Made by a program: the position numbers and the translations under genes. A DNA stretch of 56,866 bases. Origin: Fibrobacter sp. (GTDB lineage Bacteria; Fibrobacterota; Fibrobacteria; Fibrobacterales; Fibrobacteraceae). Below are positions 8,005-15,690 of this stretch, piece by piece. Location of the stretch: positions 1 to 56,866 of the forward strand of contig NZ_JAFZKX010000070.1 of NCBI RefSeq assembly GCF_017551775.1, given 5' to 3'. Each line of letters opens with the position of its first letter. Positions within the stretch are counted from its first letter, which is position 1. The notes below the pieces were generated by a model, which saw nothing but the letters and a program-made list of their open reading frames with translations, ran no database searches and had not been told where the DNA came from.

Positions 8005-8422
8005 GGCGCATGCGCCTCCGCGGTTGGGGCTTCTTTGTGGCGATGGAACATTCGGCGCAGCGGCCGAGCAGAACCGATTGCTGCTGGTCCAGTTCGAATC
8101 CCTTGATGCGCTGGACGGAGAGGAGCAGCATCTTGAGTGCCGGACCGTCGAGATGGAAAAACTTGCCGCAAATTTTGCAGACCATGTGCATTTTCGCCTG
8201 GCACCTGCCCGGTCCCGTGTAGCGGTACTGGAGTTCCTTGTTCTCCTCCGCGCCGACGATTTGCACGAGGCCCGCTTTTTCGAGGCGGGAGAGGTTGCGG
8301 TAGATGGTGCTCAGCGAGACGGAGGGAAGGTTCTTGGCGATATCGGACGCCTTGAAAATCCGGTCAGGATTTTCGACCATGTAGTCCATGATGACTTGCC
8401 TAGTCTGAGTCTTGTATTCCAT
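7997..8422 (-). CDS. zur: Fur-family repressor, probable zinc regulator Zur
   Basis: This 141-residue Fur-family protein has a winged-helix domain with recognition helix SLSTIYRNLSRLEKAGLV (residues 36-53). The structural zinc site is complete: Cys82/Cys85 in CKIC and Cys122/Cys125 in CAEC. His79 and His90 are candidate sensor ligands. The start at 8422 was chosen over the longer frame at 8497 because AGAGG lies just before it and the family normally begins here. Its position at the head of the znu operon, with a palindrome overlapping the promoter, argues for zinc-dependent autoregulation and repression of the whole locus. Fur or PerR function cannot be excluded from sequence alone. Confidence 0.85.
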   Translation of the reverse strand: MEYKTQTRQVIMDYMVENPDRIFKASDIAKNLPSVSLSTIYRNLSRLEKAGLVQIVGAEENKELQYRYTGPGRCQAKMHMVCKICGKFFHLDGPALKMLLLSVQRIKGFELDQQQSVLLGRCAECSIATKKPQPRRRMRHG

Positions 8423-8461
8423 TTCGCCTCTGCGAATGAACCGGACTGTCCCTCCCGGAAC

Positions 8462-8486
8462 GAATTTGCAATTCATTCGCAAATTC
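8462..8486. promoter_or_regulatory. Candidate Zur operator
   Basis: Perfect 8-nt arms GAATTTGC (8462-8469) and GCAAATTC (8479-8486) flank a 9-nt spacer that continues the symmetry in part, giving a 25-nt near-palindrome. Its size and central TA-rich character resemble known Fur/Zur boxes. It directly touches the -10 box of the zur promoter and covers the predicted start site, the ideal place for repression. Confidence 0.7.
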
Positions 8487-8487
8487 A

Positions 8488-8516
8488 AATATAGCATAAA
8501 AAAGCCGCCGCGTCAA
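8488..8516 (-). promoter_or_regulatory. Promoter of the zur-znu operon
   Basis: On the minus strand TTGACG (8511-8516), a 17-nt spacer and TATATT (8488-8493) form a near-consensus sigma-70 promoter. The -35 box overlaps the loop of the mntP terminator hairpin, and the spacer contains its T-run. The operator palindrome begins immediately after the -10 box. Confidence 0.7.
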
Positions 8517-8524
8517 TGCGGCGG
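8497..8524 (-). terminator. Rho-independent terminator of mntP
   Basis: Seven G-C pairs, CCGCCGC (8505-8511) and GCGGCGG (8518-8524), surround a 6-nt loop. On the minus strand six T follow at once. It lies 25 nt beyond the mntP stop and shares bases with the zur promoter. Confidence 0.85.
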
Positions 8525-8549
8525 ATGGCCCGTTTCGGGTGAAAAACGG

Positions 8550-9113
8550 CTAAAACAGCATTTTTACGCCGATGCCGATGAGGATTACGCCCGCGAAAAT
8601 TTCGGGAATTTTCGTCTTGAAGCGCTTGGCGGTATGCCGGCCGATTTCGTACCCGATAACGCCCATGGCGAAACTTGCAAATGCGATTGCGGAGGTGGCG
8701 AGCACCATGTTCGCGTTTATGAAGGCGAAGGAGATTCCTACGGCGAAGGCGTCGATGCTTGTCGCGACCGAGAGGAGCAGGATGTTTGTTATGGTGAGGT
8801 TCTTGGCCGCAATTTCTTCACCTTCCTTTTCTCCGGCGTCCCCGCGTACGGCGCCCCATATCATGCGGAGCCCGAGGACGCAGAGGATGGTGCAGGCGAT
8901 GGGCGTGGCTACAGAACTGAACCAGCGTTCGGCGAAACTCCCGAGAAAGTACCCGATGAGCGTCATGCCGCCCTGGAAAACGCCGAAACTGACTGCCTGG
9001 AGCATTGCCCGGCTATAACGGATGCCCGACTTGGAGAGCCCCGTGGCGATGGCGACCGCGAAGCAGTCCATGGCTTCGACGATTGCGACTATTATTATTT
9101 CTATGATGCCCAT
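8550..9113 (-). CDS. mntP: Manganese efflux pump MntP
   Basis: The 187-residue protein has six predicted membrane helices in two homologous halves, each with an acidic motif in the first helix: EAMDCFAVAIATG near the N-terminus and ATSIDAFAVGISF at about residue 120. This duplicated D-x-F/A-A-V pattern is typical of MntP (formerly YebN, DUF204). MntP exports Mn(II) from the cytoplasm to avoid toxicity. A short charged cytoplasmic loop (GDAGEKEGEE) separates the halves. It lies upstream of the zinc locus on the same strand but has its own terminator. I looked for a manganese riboswitch in the leader and see no room for one. Confidence 0.9.
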   Translation of the reverse strand: MGIIEIIIVAIVEAMDCFAVAIATGLSKSGIRYSRAMLQAVSFGVFQGGMTLIGYFLGSFAERWFSSVATPIACTILCVLGLRMIWGAVRGDAGEKEGEEIAAKNLTITNILLLSVATSIDAFAVGISFAFINANMVLATSAIAFASFAMGVIGYEIGRHTAKRFKTKIPEIFAGVILIGIGVKMLF

Positions 9114-9263
9114 TTTTCAGCGTTTTTTTTATCTTGCGTGCGCAAAAATAGAAAAAAAACGGGTGCCGGATGTTGTTTTTATCACGTTTTCGGCTTCTTT
9201 TGGCCTCTTTTGGGGCTTTTGACGACAAAAAAGCTTATTTTATTAAAAAAGCGGAGGTACCCT

Positions 9264-10028
9264 ATGAAACAGTATTGCATTCTGCCGATGGCCTTGTTGC
9301 TCGCCTGTTCCATGGCGTTTGCCCAGGCCGAAAATACCGGGTCTGCCGAAAATGCGGTGCAGGGAACCCTGGTCGAACAAAACGGTGTTCAGTATTTGAT
9401 GGTGCCTGCGGCAGATGGCGGGCAGCCTGTCTACTATGAAGTCCAGACGGTGACCGACGGGGAGGCCATACCGGAGGGTACCCAGCAGGTCTTCTACGTC
9501 GAAAACGCTCCGGCTGATCCTGCGGACGCGCCGGTTGTTACCAATGACGACGCGCAGGCGGTAGAGCCTAAGCCCGAAAAGAAGGAATCCTGGAAGGAGG
9601 CTTGGCGGAAACGTCGCCACAATGTCAGCTTTTTTGTTGGCTTTTTCCCGGTGACCGCCTTGATCGATATGTTCGCCAAGGATGTGGACGGTGGGGATGC
9701 GGATGAGGGTGTCCTCGCTTATTCCATTAGCTATGGCTACGAGTTCTTTTACTTGTTAGAAACCGGCCTCATGGTCGATTATACGACTGTCGGGAAGAAA
9801 CCCGTGGTTTCGATTATCCCGAGATTCAAAGTGAATTATCTGAATTTTAAATATATCAGATTGTATTCGTATTTGGGAGTGGGCGTTATAATCTGGTCCG
9901 AAGGCGCGATGTACATGTTCAACGGCGCGATACTGGGTATTGAACTGGGGACGCCCGTATCCGGCTTTGCGGAATTCGGCTGGGGACAGGTCGGCATGTT
10001 CACGGTGGGCTTGAAGATCGCGTTCTAG
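9264..10028 (+). CDS. Outer-membrane beta-barrel protein of unknown function
   Basis: The 254-residue product starts with a signal peptide cut after AFA (about residue 20). An acidic, proline/alanine-rich linker runs to about residue 110 (ending near EPKPEKKESWKEAWRKRR). The C-terminal 140 residues show alternating amphipathic strands and end in Phe, as expected of a small outer-membrane barrel. I do not recognise the family. The reading frame stays open upstream to 8412, but GGAGG at 9253-9257 followed by ATG and the signal peptide fix the start at 9264. It converges on tsaE, overlapping it by 4 bp at the stop codons. Confidence 0.75.
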   Translation: MKQYCILPMALLLACSMAFAQAENTGSAENAVQGTLVEQNGVQYLMVPAADGGQPVYYEVQTVTDGEAIPEGTQQVFYVENAPADPADAPVVTNDDAQAVEPKPEKKESWKEAWRKRRHNVSFFVGFFPVTALIDMFAKDVDGGDADEGVLAYSISYGYEFFYLLETGLMVDYTTVGKKPVVSIIPRFKVNYLNFKYIRLYSYLGVGVIIWSEGAMYMFNGAILGIELGTPVSGFAEFGWGQVGMFTVGLKIAF

Positions 10029-10447
10029 CCCTGAAGCCTGTCGAACTTTTCAAGCGTCACTTCGCGCTCGTTCTCCGATACGATTTCGATGCTAATCTTG
10101 TGCGTTATGTCGCCCGTTTCGCCCTCGAGGCGTTCGGGCCATTCTATTAGGCTGATTCCCTTCGCGAGGTAGTCGTGGTCGAACCCGACTTCGTAAAGTT
10201 CCGTTCCGGGTTCGAGGCGGTACAGGTCGAAGTGGAAAATGGTCGGGTCGTTCGGGTATTCGTGCAGAATGGTGTAGGTGGGGGAGCAGACGGCGCCGTC
10301 GAAGCCGAGCCCCTTGCAGATGCCGCGGCTCATCACCGTCTTGCCGGCTCCGAGGTTGCCGTATAGCGCAACCATGTCGCCCGCCTTGAGCGACTTGCCG
10401 AATTCAACGGCCCAGTTGTATGTCTCTTCTTCGCTGTTGAACCTCAT
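10025..10447 (-). CDS. tsaE: tRNA threonylcarbamoyladenosine biosynthesis ATPase TsaE
   Basis: The 140-residue protein matches TsaE in length and motifs: Walker A GNLGAGKT (residues 30-37), SPTYTILHEYP, FHFDLYRL and EWPERL. TsaE is the ATPase that drives the TsaB-TsaD complex forming the t6A37 modification of ANN-decoding tRNAs in the cytoplasm. It is essential in most bacteria. The gene is convergent with the outer-membrane protein gene (4-bp overlap) and lies 73 nt downstream of nspC. The gap to nspC is A/T rich with repeated ATCATCAATTAT words and one GCAATAAACATC copy of the dispersed motif. Confidence 0.95.
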   Translation of the reverse strand: MRFNSEEETYNWAVEFGKSLKAGDMVALYGNLGAGKTVMSRGICKGLGFDGAVCSPTYTILHEYPNDPTIFHFDLYRLEPGTELYEVGFDHDYLAKGISLIEWPERLEGETGDITHKISIEIVSENEREVTLEKFDRLQG

Positions 10448-10520
10448 TGCTTCTTTCCCGCAATAAACATCCTGCTACCCGCAACATCATTATCCATCAT
10501 CAATTATCAATCATCAATTA

Positions 10521-11648
10521 TTAAAGTTTGTCCTTGAACTGCTCGTAGGTGAACTTGTGCAGCAGGTGGAATTTGCCGTCCAGGTCGAACTTGCCGATGC
10601 TCGGGTGGCGCACCCCGTTGAAGAAAGTCGTCTTCACCATGGTATAGTGGATCATGTCTTCGAAGATGACGCGGTCGCCGACCTTAAGCGGTTCGTCGAA
10701 CGAGAAGTCCCCGAGCTGGTCCCCGGCCAGGCAGGAACATCCTGTTAATTTGTATGTAAACTTCTTTTCGCCGGGCATGCCGGACCCCGTAACCATGGGC
10801 CTGTAGGGCATTTCGAGGCAGTCGGGCATGTGCGCGCTGACCGAGACGTTCAGGACCGCGATGTCCACTTCGTTGTGCACGATGTCTTCGACCGTGGCCA
10901 CAAGTTCGCCCGTCTGCCACCCGACGGCCTCTCCCGGTTCCATGATGACTTGCACCCCAGGGTGCCTCTGCATGAACCCTTTCAGGATGCGCACGAGCTC
11001 GTCCCTGTGGTAATCCTTGCGCGTAATGTGGTGCCCGCCGCCGAAGTTCACCCACTTCATCTGGTCGATGTACTTGCCGAAATGCTTCTCGAAGGCCGTA
11101 AGCACGCCTTCCAGCGCGTCGGCGTCCTGCTCGCACAGGGCATGGAAGTGCAGTCCCTCAATCCCGTCCAAGAGTTCCGGTTTGAATTCTTTTTCGGTGA
11201 CTCCGAGCCTCGAGAACTTGCCGCACGGGTTGTACAGGTCGGTCTCGACCGTCGAGAACTCGGGGTTTACGCGGATGCCGGCGCTGACCCCCGCCTTGAG
11301 TGTCTTGTCCTTGAAGCGCACCCACTGGCTGAAGCTGTTGAAACTGATATGGTCGGCCAGCGAAAGGATTTCGTCGATTTCGTCGTCGGAATAGACGGGC
11401 GCGAAAACGTGGACTTCTTTATCCATCTCCTCGCGTGCAAGTCTGGCCTCGTTCAGGCTCGATGCGGTCGCCCCACGGAGGTACTTCCCGATGAGGGGGA
11501 ACGACCTCCAGAAACTGTACCCCTTGAGGGCGCAAATTATGTGAACTCCGGTCTTTTTCTGGATTTCGTCCAGAATTTCCATGTTTTTGACGAGTCTTTT
11601 TTCGTCCAGGACGAAGCATGGACTGGGGATTTGGGTGTAATCGAGCAT
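10521..11648 (-). CDS. nspC: Carboxynorspermidine decarboxylase
   Basis: This 375-residue PLP enzyme is of the alanine-racemase fold (fold III). Lys42 in CALKGYSFW is the expected Schiff-base lysine. GLHFHALCEQDAD and the C-terminal GCSCLAGD segment with its catalytic Cys fit carboxynorspermidine/carboxyspermidine decarboxylase (NspC). It makes norspermidine or spermidine from the carboxy intermediate. The partner dehydrogenase gene is not in the window. A -10 box TATATT (11655-11660) ends 6 nt before the ATG and no ribosome binding site is visible, so the mRNA may be leaderless. Confidence 0.93.
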   Translation of the reverse strand: MLDYTQIPSPCFVLDEKRLVKNMEILDEIQKKTGVHIICALKGYSFWRSFPLIGKYLRGATASSLNEARLAREEMDKEVHVFAPVYSDDEIDEILSLADHISFNSFSQWVRFKDKTLKAGVSAGIRVNPEFSTVETDLYNPCGKFSRLGVTEKEFKPELLDGIEGLHFHALCEQDADALEGVLTAFEKHFGKYIDQMKWVNFGGGHHITRKDYHRDELVRILKGFMQRHPGVQVIMEPGEAVGWQTGELVATVEDIVHNEVDIAVLNVSVSAHMPDCLEMPYRPMVTGSGMPGEKKFTYKLTGCSCLAGDQLGDFSFDEPLKVGDRVIFEDMIHYTMVKTTFFNGVRHPSIGKFDLDGKFHLLHKFTYEQFKDKL

Positions 11649-11654
11649 GCGACA

Positions 11655-11660
11655 AATATA
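11655..11660 (-). promoter_or_regulatory. -10 box directly upstream of nspC
   Basis: TATATT on the minus strand is separated from the ATG by only TGTCGC. Transcription would begin at or within 1-2 nt of the A of the start codon. A weak -35-like TACACA lies 17 nt further upstream. Confidence 0.55.
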
Positions 11661-11753
11661 AAATTGTTGCCTAATTTTGTGTAGTATGCATTTTTTTGTC
11701 GTTTTTTAGACTATGCTGGCTTTTTTTTAAAACCTTTAACTAAATTTAAGACG

Positions 11754-12524
11754 ATGATTTTGTCTATACACAAGTGTTTTTTCGCAGCGTTTATATCCCT
11801 CGCTTTCGCAGGGATCTCTTTTGCACAGTCTACCCAGCAGCCGGCGGTTGACTCCGTCGTTGCTCCGCGAGGCTCTCAGGCAACTCTCGATGAGATGATT
11901 CAGCACAAGCTGGACTCCCTCGACCGTACAAACCAGTCCAACGTCCCGAAGGCCAATGCGGACAGCATCGCCAAGGCGAAAGCCGACAGCGTTCGCAAGA
12001 TGATCCAGGCGGGCAAGTACGTCCAGCGTGCCAAGTACGACAAGAGCAACTTCGACCACTGGAAGGTCGACACGGTCTTCCAGAAGAAGGTCAAGGAACT
12101 GGTCTACGGCGTGTGGCGCACTCCGATCGTGGCTCATGGCCATGCGTTCCGTGACGCTGAACTCACGTTCGGCATGAACGACACCCTTTATGGTGTTACC
12201 CGCACCTACTCCGACTCCGGCCGTTACCAGATGACGGGCGAGTATGCCTACAAGGCCCGCTACCGTTTCGATAACGACACCTCCATGGTGAGCCGTGAAG
12301 TGTTCCGTGACCGTCAGGTCATCCGTTGGGACTACGTGACCTTCAAGGTTACTGGCGATTCTCTTCGCTACAACTTGAAGAAGCTCGAGTTCCGCGACCT
12401 GAACGATAACTGGTTGAACGCCCTCCAGGGTTTCGACAACGTTCCTCCGGAATACTACATCCGCGACAAGAAAGCTTCCGAAGAATTGCGGAAGAAGGAT
12501 AAGTCGAAAAACAAGAAGAAATAA
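11754..12524 (+). CDS. Exported protein of unknown function, coupled to a FecCD-type importer
   Basis: The 256-residue product has a signal peptide (cut about residue 24, after SFA). Next come a Gln/Pro/Val-rich segment, a helical lysine/alanine-rich region with repeated DSxxKAKADS-like wording (about 55-90) and a compact domain with several aromatic-charged strands. It ends in a strongly basic tail, KKDKSKNKKK. I recognise no family. The stop lies 8 nt before the importer permease gene, so an operon is likely. It is not a periplasmic binding protein by size or motifs. A TAAATT box 7 nt before the ATG and no Shine-Dalgarno suggest a leaderless mRNA. Confidence 0.7.
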   Translation: MILSIHKCFFAAFISLAFAGISFAQSTQQPAVDSVVAPRGSQATLDEMIQHKLDSLDRTNQSNVPKANADSIAKAKADSVRKMIQAGKYVQRAKYDKSNFDHWKVDTVFQKKVKELVYGVWRTPIVAHGHAFRDAELTFGMNDTLYGVTRTYSDSGRYQMTGEYAYKARYRFDNDTSMVSREVFRDRQVIRWDYVTFKVTGDSLRYNLKKLEFRDLNDNWLNALQGFDNVPPEYYIRDKKASEELRKKDKSKNKKK

Positions 12525-12532
12525 GGTCGCGT

Positions 12533-13516
12533 ATGAGACGCACCGTGCTTTGCTTCGGAATTGTCCTCCTGGGCGTTCTGGTGTTTTTTGCGTGGACTTT
12601 GGTGTCCGGTCCGGTGGATGTCTCGCTGCGCGATCTGGCACTGGCAGTATTCTCGCCGGATGAGGCGGAACCTTTCCACACCAAGATTTTATGGGAGCTG
12701 CGCTTCCCGCGTGCCGTGGCCGCGGTGCTTGCGGGCGTCGCGCTTTCGGTCTCGGGCCTCTGCCTGCAGACCGTTTTCCGTAACCCGCTCTGCGGGCCTT
12801 ATGTTTTGGGCATCAGCAGCGGGGCCAGTCTAGGGGTGGCGGTCGCGCTTCTTGCGGGCTTCGGTTTCGGCGCCCTCGGCGTCTTGGGTGCCGCTGCCGC
12901 AGGTGCCGTGCTTGTTACGCAAATCATACTCATCCTCGCCTCGAGGTTCAGGAACAGTTCCGTGCTCCTTGTGGCGGGACTCCTCGTCGGTTATTTCGTG
13001 AACGCGCTCGTGAACGTTCTCGTGTCGGGCGCCGATGCGGAAAGCTTGCAGGTCTATGTGTCGTGGGGACTCGGGAGTTTCGGGCGCCTCACGCTCGGCG
13101 CCGTTCCCGGATTCGCGGTCTCGGTTTTGGTCGGGCTTGCACTGGTGGTTTGCTCTATGCGTTACCTGAACGCGATCCACATGGGCGACGACTTCGCCCG
13201 CGGGCTCGGCGTCCGCGTCGGGCCTTCCCGCATCTGCGTGCTGCTCGGTTCGAGCTTGCTTGCCGGAGCGGCGACCGCGTACTGTGGCCCGGTGGCATTC
13301 ATCGGCATCGCCGTTCCGCATTTGGCCTTCATGCTTTTCCGGACGACGAACCACCGCGTGCTCTTGCCTGCGGCTTCGCTGTGCGGCGCCCTGCTTGCGC
13401 TTGCCGCGGGACTGTTCCCCGTGTCCATTCCTCTCAACGCGGTCCTGAGCATCATCGGCGTTCCTGTTATTTTGTATGTACTCTTGCACGGAAACCGTGG
13501 CGGGAGGGCTCTATGA
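12533..13516 (+). CDS. FecCD-family ABC transporter permease (iron-siderophore/cobalamin type)
   Basis: The 327-residue membrane protein has about ten helices and the family landmarks FRNPLCGPYVLGISSGASLG (residues 82-101) and GPVAFIGIAVPHLA (about 248-261). Such permeases import ferric siderophores, haem or cobalamin as homodimers with an FecE/BtuD ATPase. The ATPase gene overlaps its stop by 4 bp (ATGA). No periplasmic substrate-binding gene is found nearby, so the substrate cannot be told. The binding protein may be encoded elsewhere, or the exported protein upstream may take part. Confidence 0.92.
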   Translation: MRRTVLCFGIVLLGVLVFFAWTLVSGPVDVSLRDLALAVFSPDEAEPFHTKILWELRFPRAVAAVLAGVALSVSGLCLQTVFRNPLCGPYVLGISSGASLGVAVALLAGFGFGALGVLGAAAAGAVLVTQIILILASRFRNSSVLLVAGLLVGYFVNALVNVLVSGADAESLQVYVSWGLGSFGRLTLGAVPGFAVSVLVGLALVVCSMRYLNAIHMGDDFARGLGVRVGPSRICVLLGSSLLAGAATAYCGPVAFIGIAVPHLAFMLFRTTNHRVLLPAASLCGALLALAAGLFPVSIPLNAVLSIIGVPVILYVLLHGNRGGRAL

Positions 13517-14244
13517 TTCTTGAAGCGTCCGGTTTGCAGTTCGGCTATGCGGGCATCGAAAATGCATTTGCTGCCGCGTTTGATTTCGGCCTGGAGGCGG
13601 GCGAGGTCGTTGCGCTTATGGGCGAGAACGGTTGCGGCAAGAGCACCCTGTTGAAGGTCTTTGCCGGACTGTTGCCGCCGCTTGCGGGAAAGGTCGAAAT
13701 TTGCGGAAAGGATGTTTATGACCGTGCGGCGGGATGGAACCTGCTCGATTTGTCGAAGAAGGTGTCGCTCGTGCGCATGGGCGTGCAGCCTCCCGACCGC
13801 ATGACGGTGCGGGAATTCGTGAGCCTCGGCCGCACGCCGTATTCGGGAATTCTCGATGGCCGGAGTTTGGAGGACGAACGCGTTATCGACGAGGCCATGG
13901 CGCTCTTGGACGTGACGCGATTTGCGAAGCGTCCGGTCGCGGAACTGAGCGACGGTGAACGGACCCGCGTGTACCTTGCCGAGGCCGTGGCCCAGCAGGT
14001 GGACGTGATGCTCCTCGACGAACCGAATGCGTTCTTGGATATCCCGCGAAGCCATGCGCTGTTCCGTACCTTGAGGGAACTAGCCGCGTCCCGCAAGATG
14101 GGCGTCGTGGTGTCGACGCATTCCATAGAGTATGCCGAAAAATATGCCGACCGCATTATGGTCGTGAATGGCGGGCGCGTACGCGTGTCGCCTGCCGGCA
14201 ATGCACTTGCCGATGGCCTGCTGGACTGGGCCTGCGCCGACTAG
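13513..14244 (+). CDS. ABC transporter ATP-binding protein partnering the FecCD permease
   Basis: The 243-residue ATPase starts at the ATGA overlap with the permease stop. It has Walker A GENGCGKST, Walker B VMLLDEPNAFLD and the H-loop VSTHS. The signature reads LSDGERTRV, where most members have LSGGE or LSGGQ. Asp in the third position occurs in a minority of FecE-like ATPases and need not abolish activity. The rest of the fold is intact and of normal length. It would energise the permease encoded just upstream. The 3' end overlaps the convergent sigma-54 activator gene by 4 bp. Confidence 0.9.
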   Translation: MILEASGLQFGYAGIENAFAAAFDFGLEAGEVVALMGENGCGKSTLLKVFAGLLPPLAGKVEICGKDVYDRAAGWNLLDLSKKVSLVRMGVQPPDRMTVREFVSLGRTPYSGILDGRSLEDERVIDEAMALLDVTRFAKRPVAELSDGERTRVYLAEAVAQQVDVMLLDEPNAFLDIPRSHALFRTLRELAASRKMGVVVSTHSIEYAEKYADRIMVVNGGRVRVSPAGNALADGLLDWACAD

Positions 14245-15563
14245 CGGATTTTCTTGACATCGATGCCGAGGCGCGAAAGCCTGTTGTACAGAGTCGTACG
14301 TAACAGGCCGAGCCGTTCGGCGGCGAGGCTGATGGAGCCGTCGCATTCGCGAATTTTCGCCTTGAGGAATTCGCGTTCCTCTTCTTGCTGCATTTCCTGG
14401 AACTGGGCGTAGCTTTTAATTTCGGAACTAGGCGTGCCTTGGCCTTGGTGTTGCGGGTGCGAGGCCGGTTCCCCGATTTGCAGGTCGTCTGCAGTAATCG
14501 TGCCGGGGTCGGTGAAGCACAGCGTGCGCTGGATGACGTTTTCCAGTTCGCGGATGTTACCGGGCCAGTCGTGCGCTTCGAGCTTCTTGAGGGCGTCGGG
14601 CGAAAGCGTGTAAGGTTCGCCCGCGGGCGCGTACTGGCGGATAAAGTAGTTTGCCAAGTCTTCGACATCCTCTTTGCGCTCGCGCAGGGGCGAAAGCGCC
14701 ACCGGGATGACGTTCAGGCGGTAGAAAAGGTCTTCGCGGAAGCGTTTTTCGCGGATTTCTTCGCGCAGGTCGCGGTTTGTCGCCGCGATGATGCGCACGT
14801 CGATATGCCTGGTCTTGTTGGCGCCTATCGGGCGGATTTCATGGTTCTGGATGACGCGCAGCAGTTTCACCTGGGCGTGCAGGGGCATGTCGCCGATTTC
14901 GTCTAGGAATATTGCGCCGCCGTTCGCGTCTTCGAACAGCCCGATGCGTTCGTTCTGCGCTCCGGTGAACGCGCCGCGCGTATGCCCGAAGAGCTCGCTT
15001 TCGAAAAGCGTGTCGGGTATGGCGCTGCAGTTTACGACCACGAACTTGTCGTACATGCAGGCGATGGCGCGGGCCACGAGATCCTTGCCGACGCCCGATT
15101 CGCCCTGGATGAGCACCGGGCCTGTGTGCAGGATGGCGCGCTCCACCATCTTGCGGAGTTTCTTCATCGACTCGCTTTTGCCCACGAGGTGGCTCATGCG
15201 TTCGGTGAATATGCGGCGCGCGCTCTGGATTTCCTTGAGTTTCGAAATCTTGCTCATCAGGTGCAGGCGCAGGGCTTCCACCGAGAGCAGGATGTCGTAG
15301 AGGTTTCCGGGAATTTCCGCGTACGCTTCCGGATTTTCGGCGTAGGCGAGGACCATCGCGTCGGGGGCGAGCGTACGCACGCGGGCGAGCGCGGCGACAC
15401 TTTCGCCCTTGAATGAATCCAGGTCCCAGATGACGATTGACGCGATTTGATTTCGCGGGGTGGCGTCGCTATGCGTCTCTACCGAGTAGTCCACGGAAGA
15501 AAGAACGTCCAGGATGAACGAGGACGTGTCTGTTTCTTTTGTGAAAAAATCGATAGATTGCAT
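14241..15563 (-). CDS. Sigma-54-dependent transcriptional activator with degenerate receiver domain
   Basis: The 440-residue protein has an NtrC-type layout. The N-terminal receiver-like domain (about 1-110) lacks the usual acidic pocket; its IWDLD stretch is the closest match to a phosphorylation site. The AAA+ domain (about 127-355) has GESGVGKD as Walker A, the sigma-54 contact loop ELFGHTRGAFTGA, GGAIFLDEIGD as Walker B and the arginine-finger region RFREDLFYRL. The Fis-type helix-turn-helix is at the end (SLAAERLGLLRTTLYNRLSR). It should open sigma-54 promoters. Targets are unknown and no histidine kinase is adjacent. Confidence 0.92.
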   Translation of the reverse strand: MQSIDFFTKETDTSSFILDVLSSVDYSVETHSDATPRNQIASIVIWDLDSFKGESVAALARVRTLAPDAMVLAYAENPEAYAEIPGNLYDILLSVEALRLHLMSKISKLKEIQSARRIFTERMSHLVGKSESMKKLRKMVERAILHTGPVLIQGESGVGKDLVARAIACMYDKFVVVNCSAIPDTLFESELFGHTRGAFTGAQNERIGLFEDANGGAIFLDEIGDMPLHAQVKLLRVIQNHEIRPIGANKTRHIDVRIIAATNRDLREEIREKRFREDLFYRLNVIPVALSPLRERKEDVEDLANYFIRQYAPAGEPYTLSPDALKKLEAHDWPGNIRELENVIQRTLCFTDPGTITADDLQIGEPASHPQHQGQGTPSSEIKSYAQFQEMQQEEEREFLKAKIRECDGSISLAAERLGLLRTTLYNRLSRLGIDVKKIR

Positions 15564-15565
15564 TA

Positions 15566-15690
15566 TTAGTTCTGAGTTTCTAGTTTAGAGTTCTAGTTCT
15601 TTGTATCCTGATAGCAAGAAACTTCTTGATAATAGAAATTCTAGTAACTAGTAACTACTAACTAGTAACTGCACCGTAGGTGCCCAGTAA
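15566..15690. repeat. CTAGTAACT intergenic repeat element, copy A
   Basis: The gap between the activator and proC is filled by repeated AGTAACTAGTAACT-like words on the right and their rough complement (TTCTAGTTTAGAGTTCTAGT) on the left. Between them lies the hairpin core CAAGAA-AC-TTCTTG (15615-15628), and to the right a small hairpin GCACC-GTA-GGTGC. The same parts in the same order occur at 20712-20858. The right end runs into the proC stop codon. Confidence 0.7.

Noticed and set aside
8412-9263. Upstream extension of the outer-membrane protein frame
   Set aside because: It runs antisense through mntP. GGAGG, ATG and a signal peptide at 9264 mark the true start.
9114-9263. Manganese (yybP-ykoY) riboswitch before mntP
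   Set aside because: The mntP leader is too short and A/T rich. No paired helix with the conserved loops is visible.
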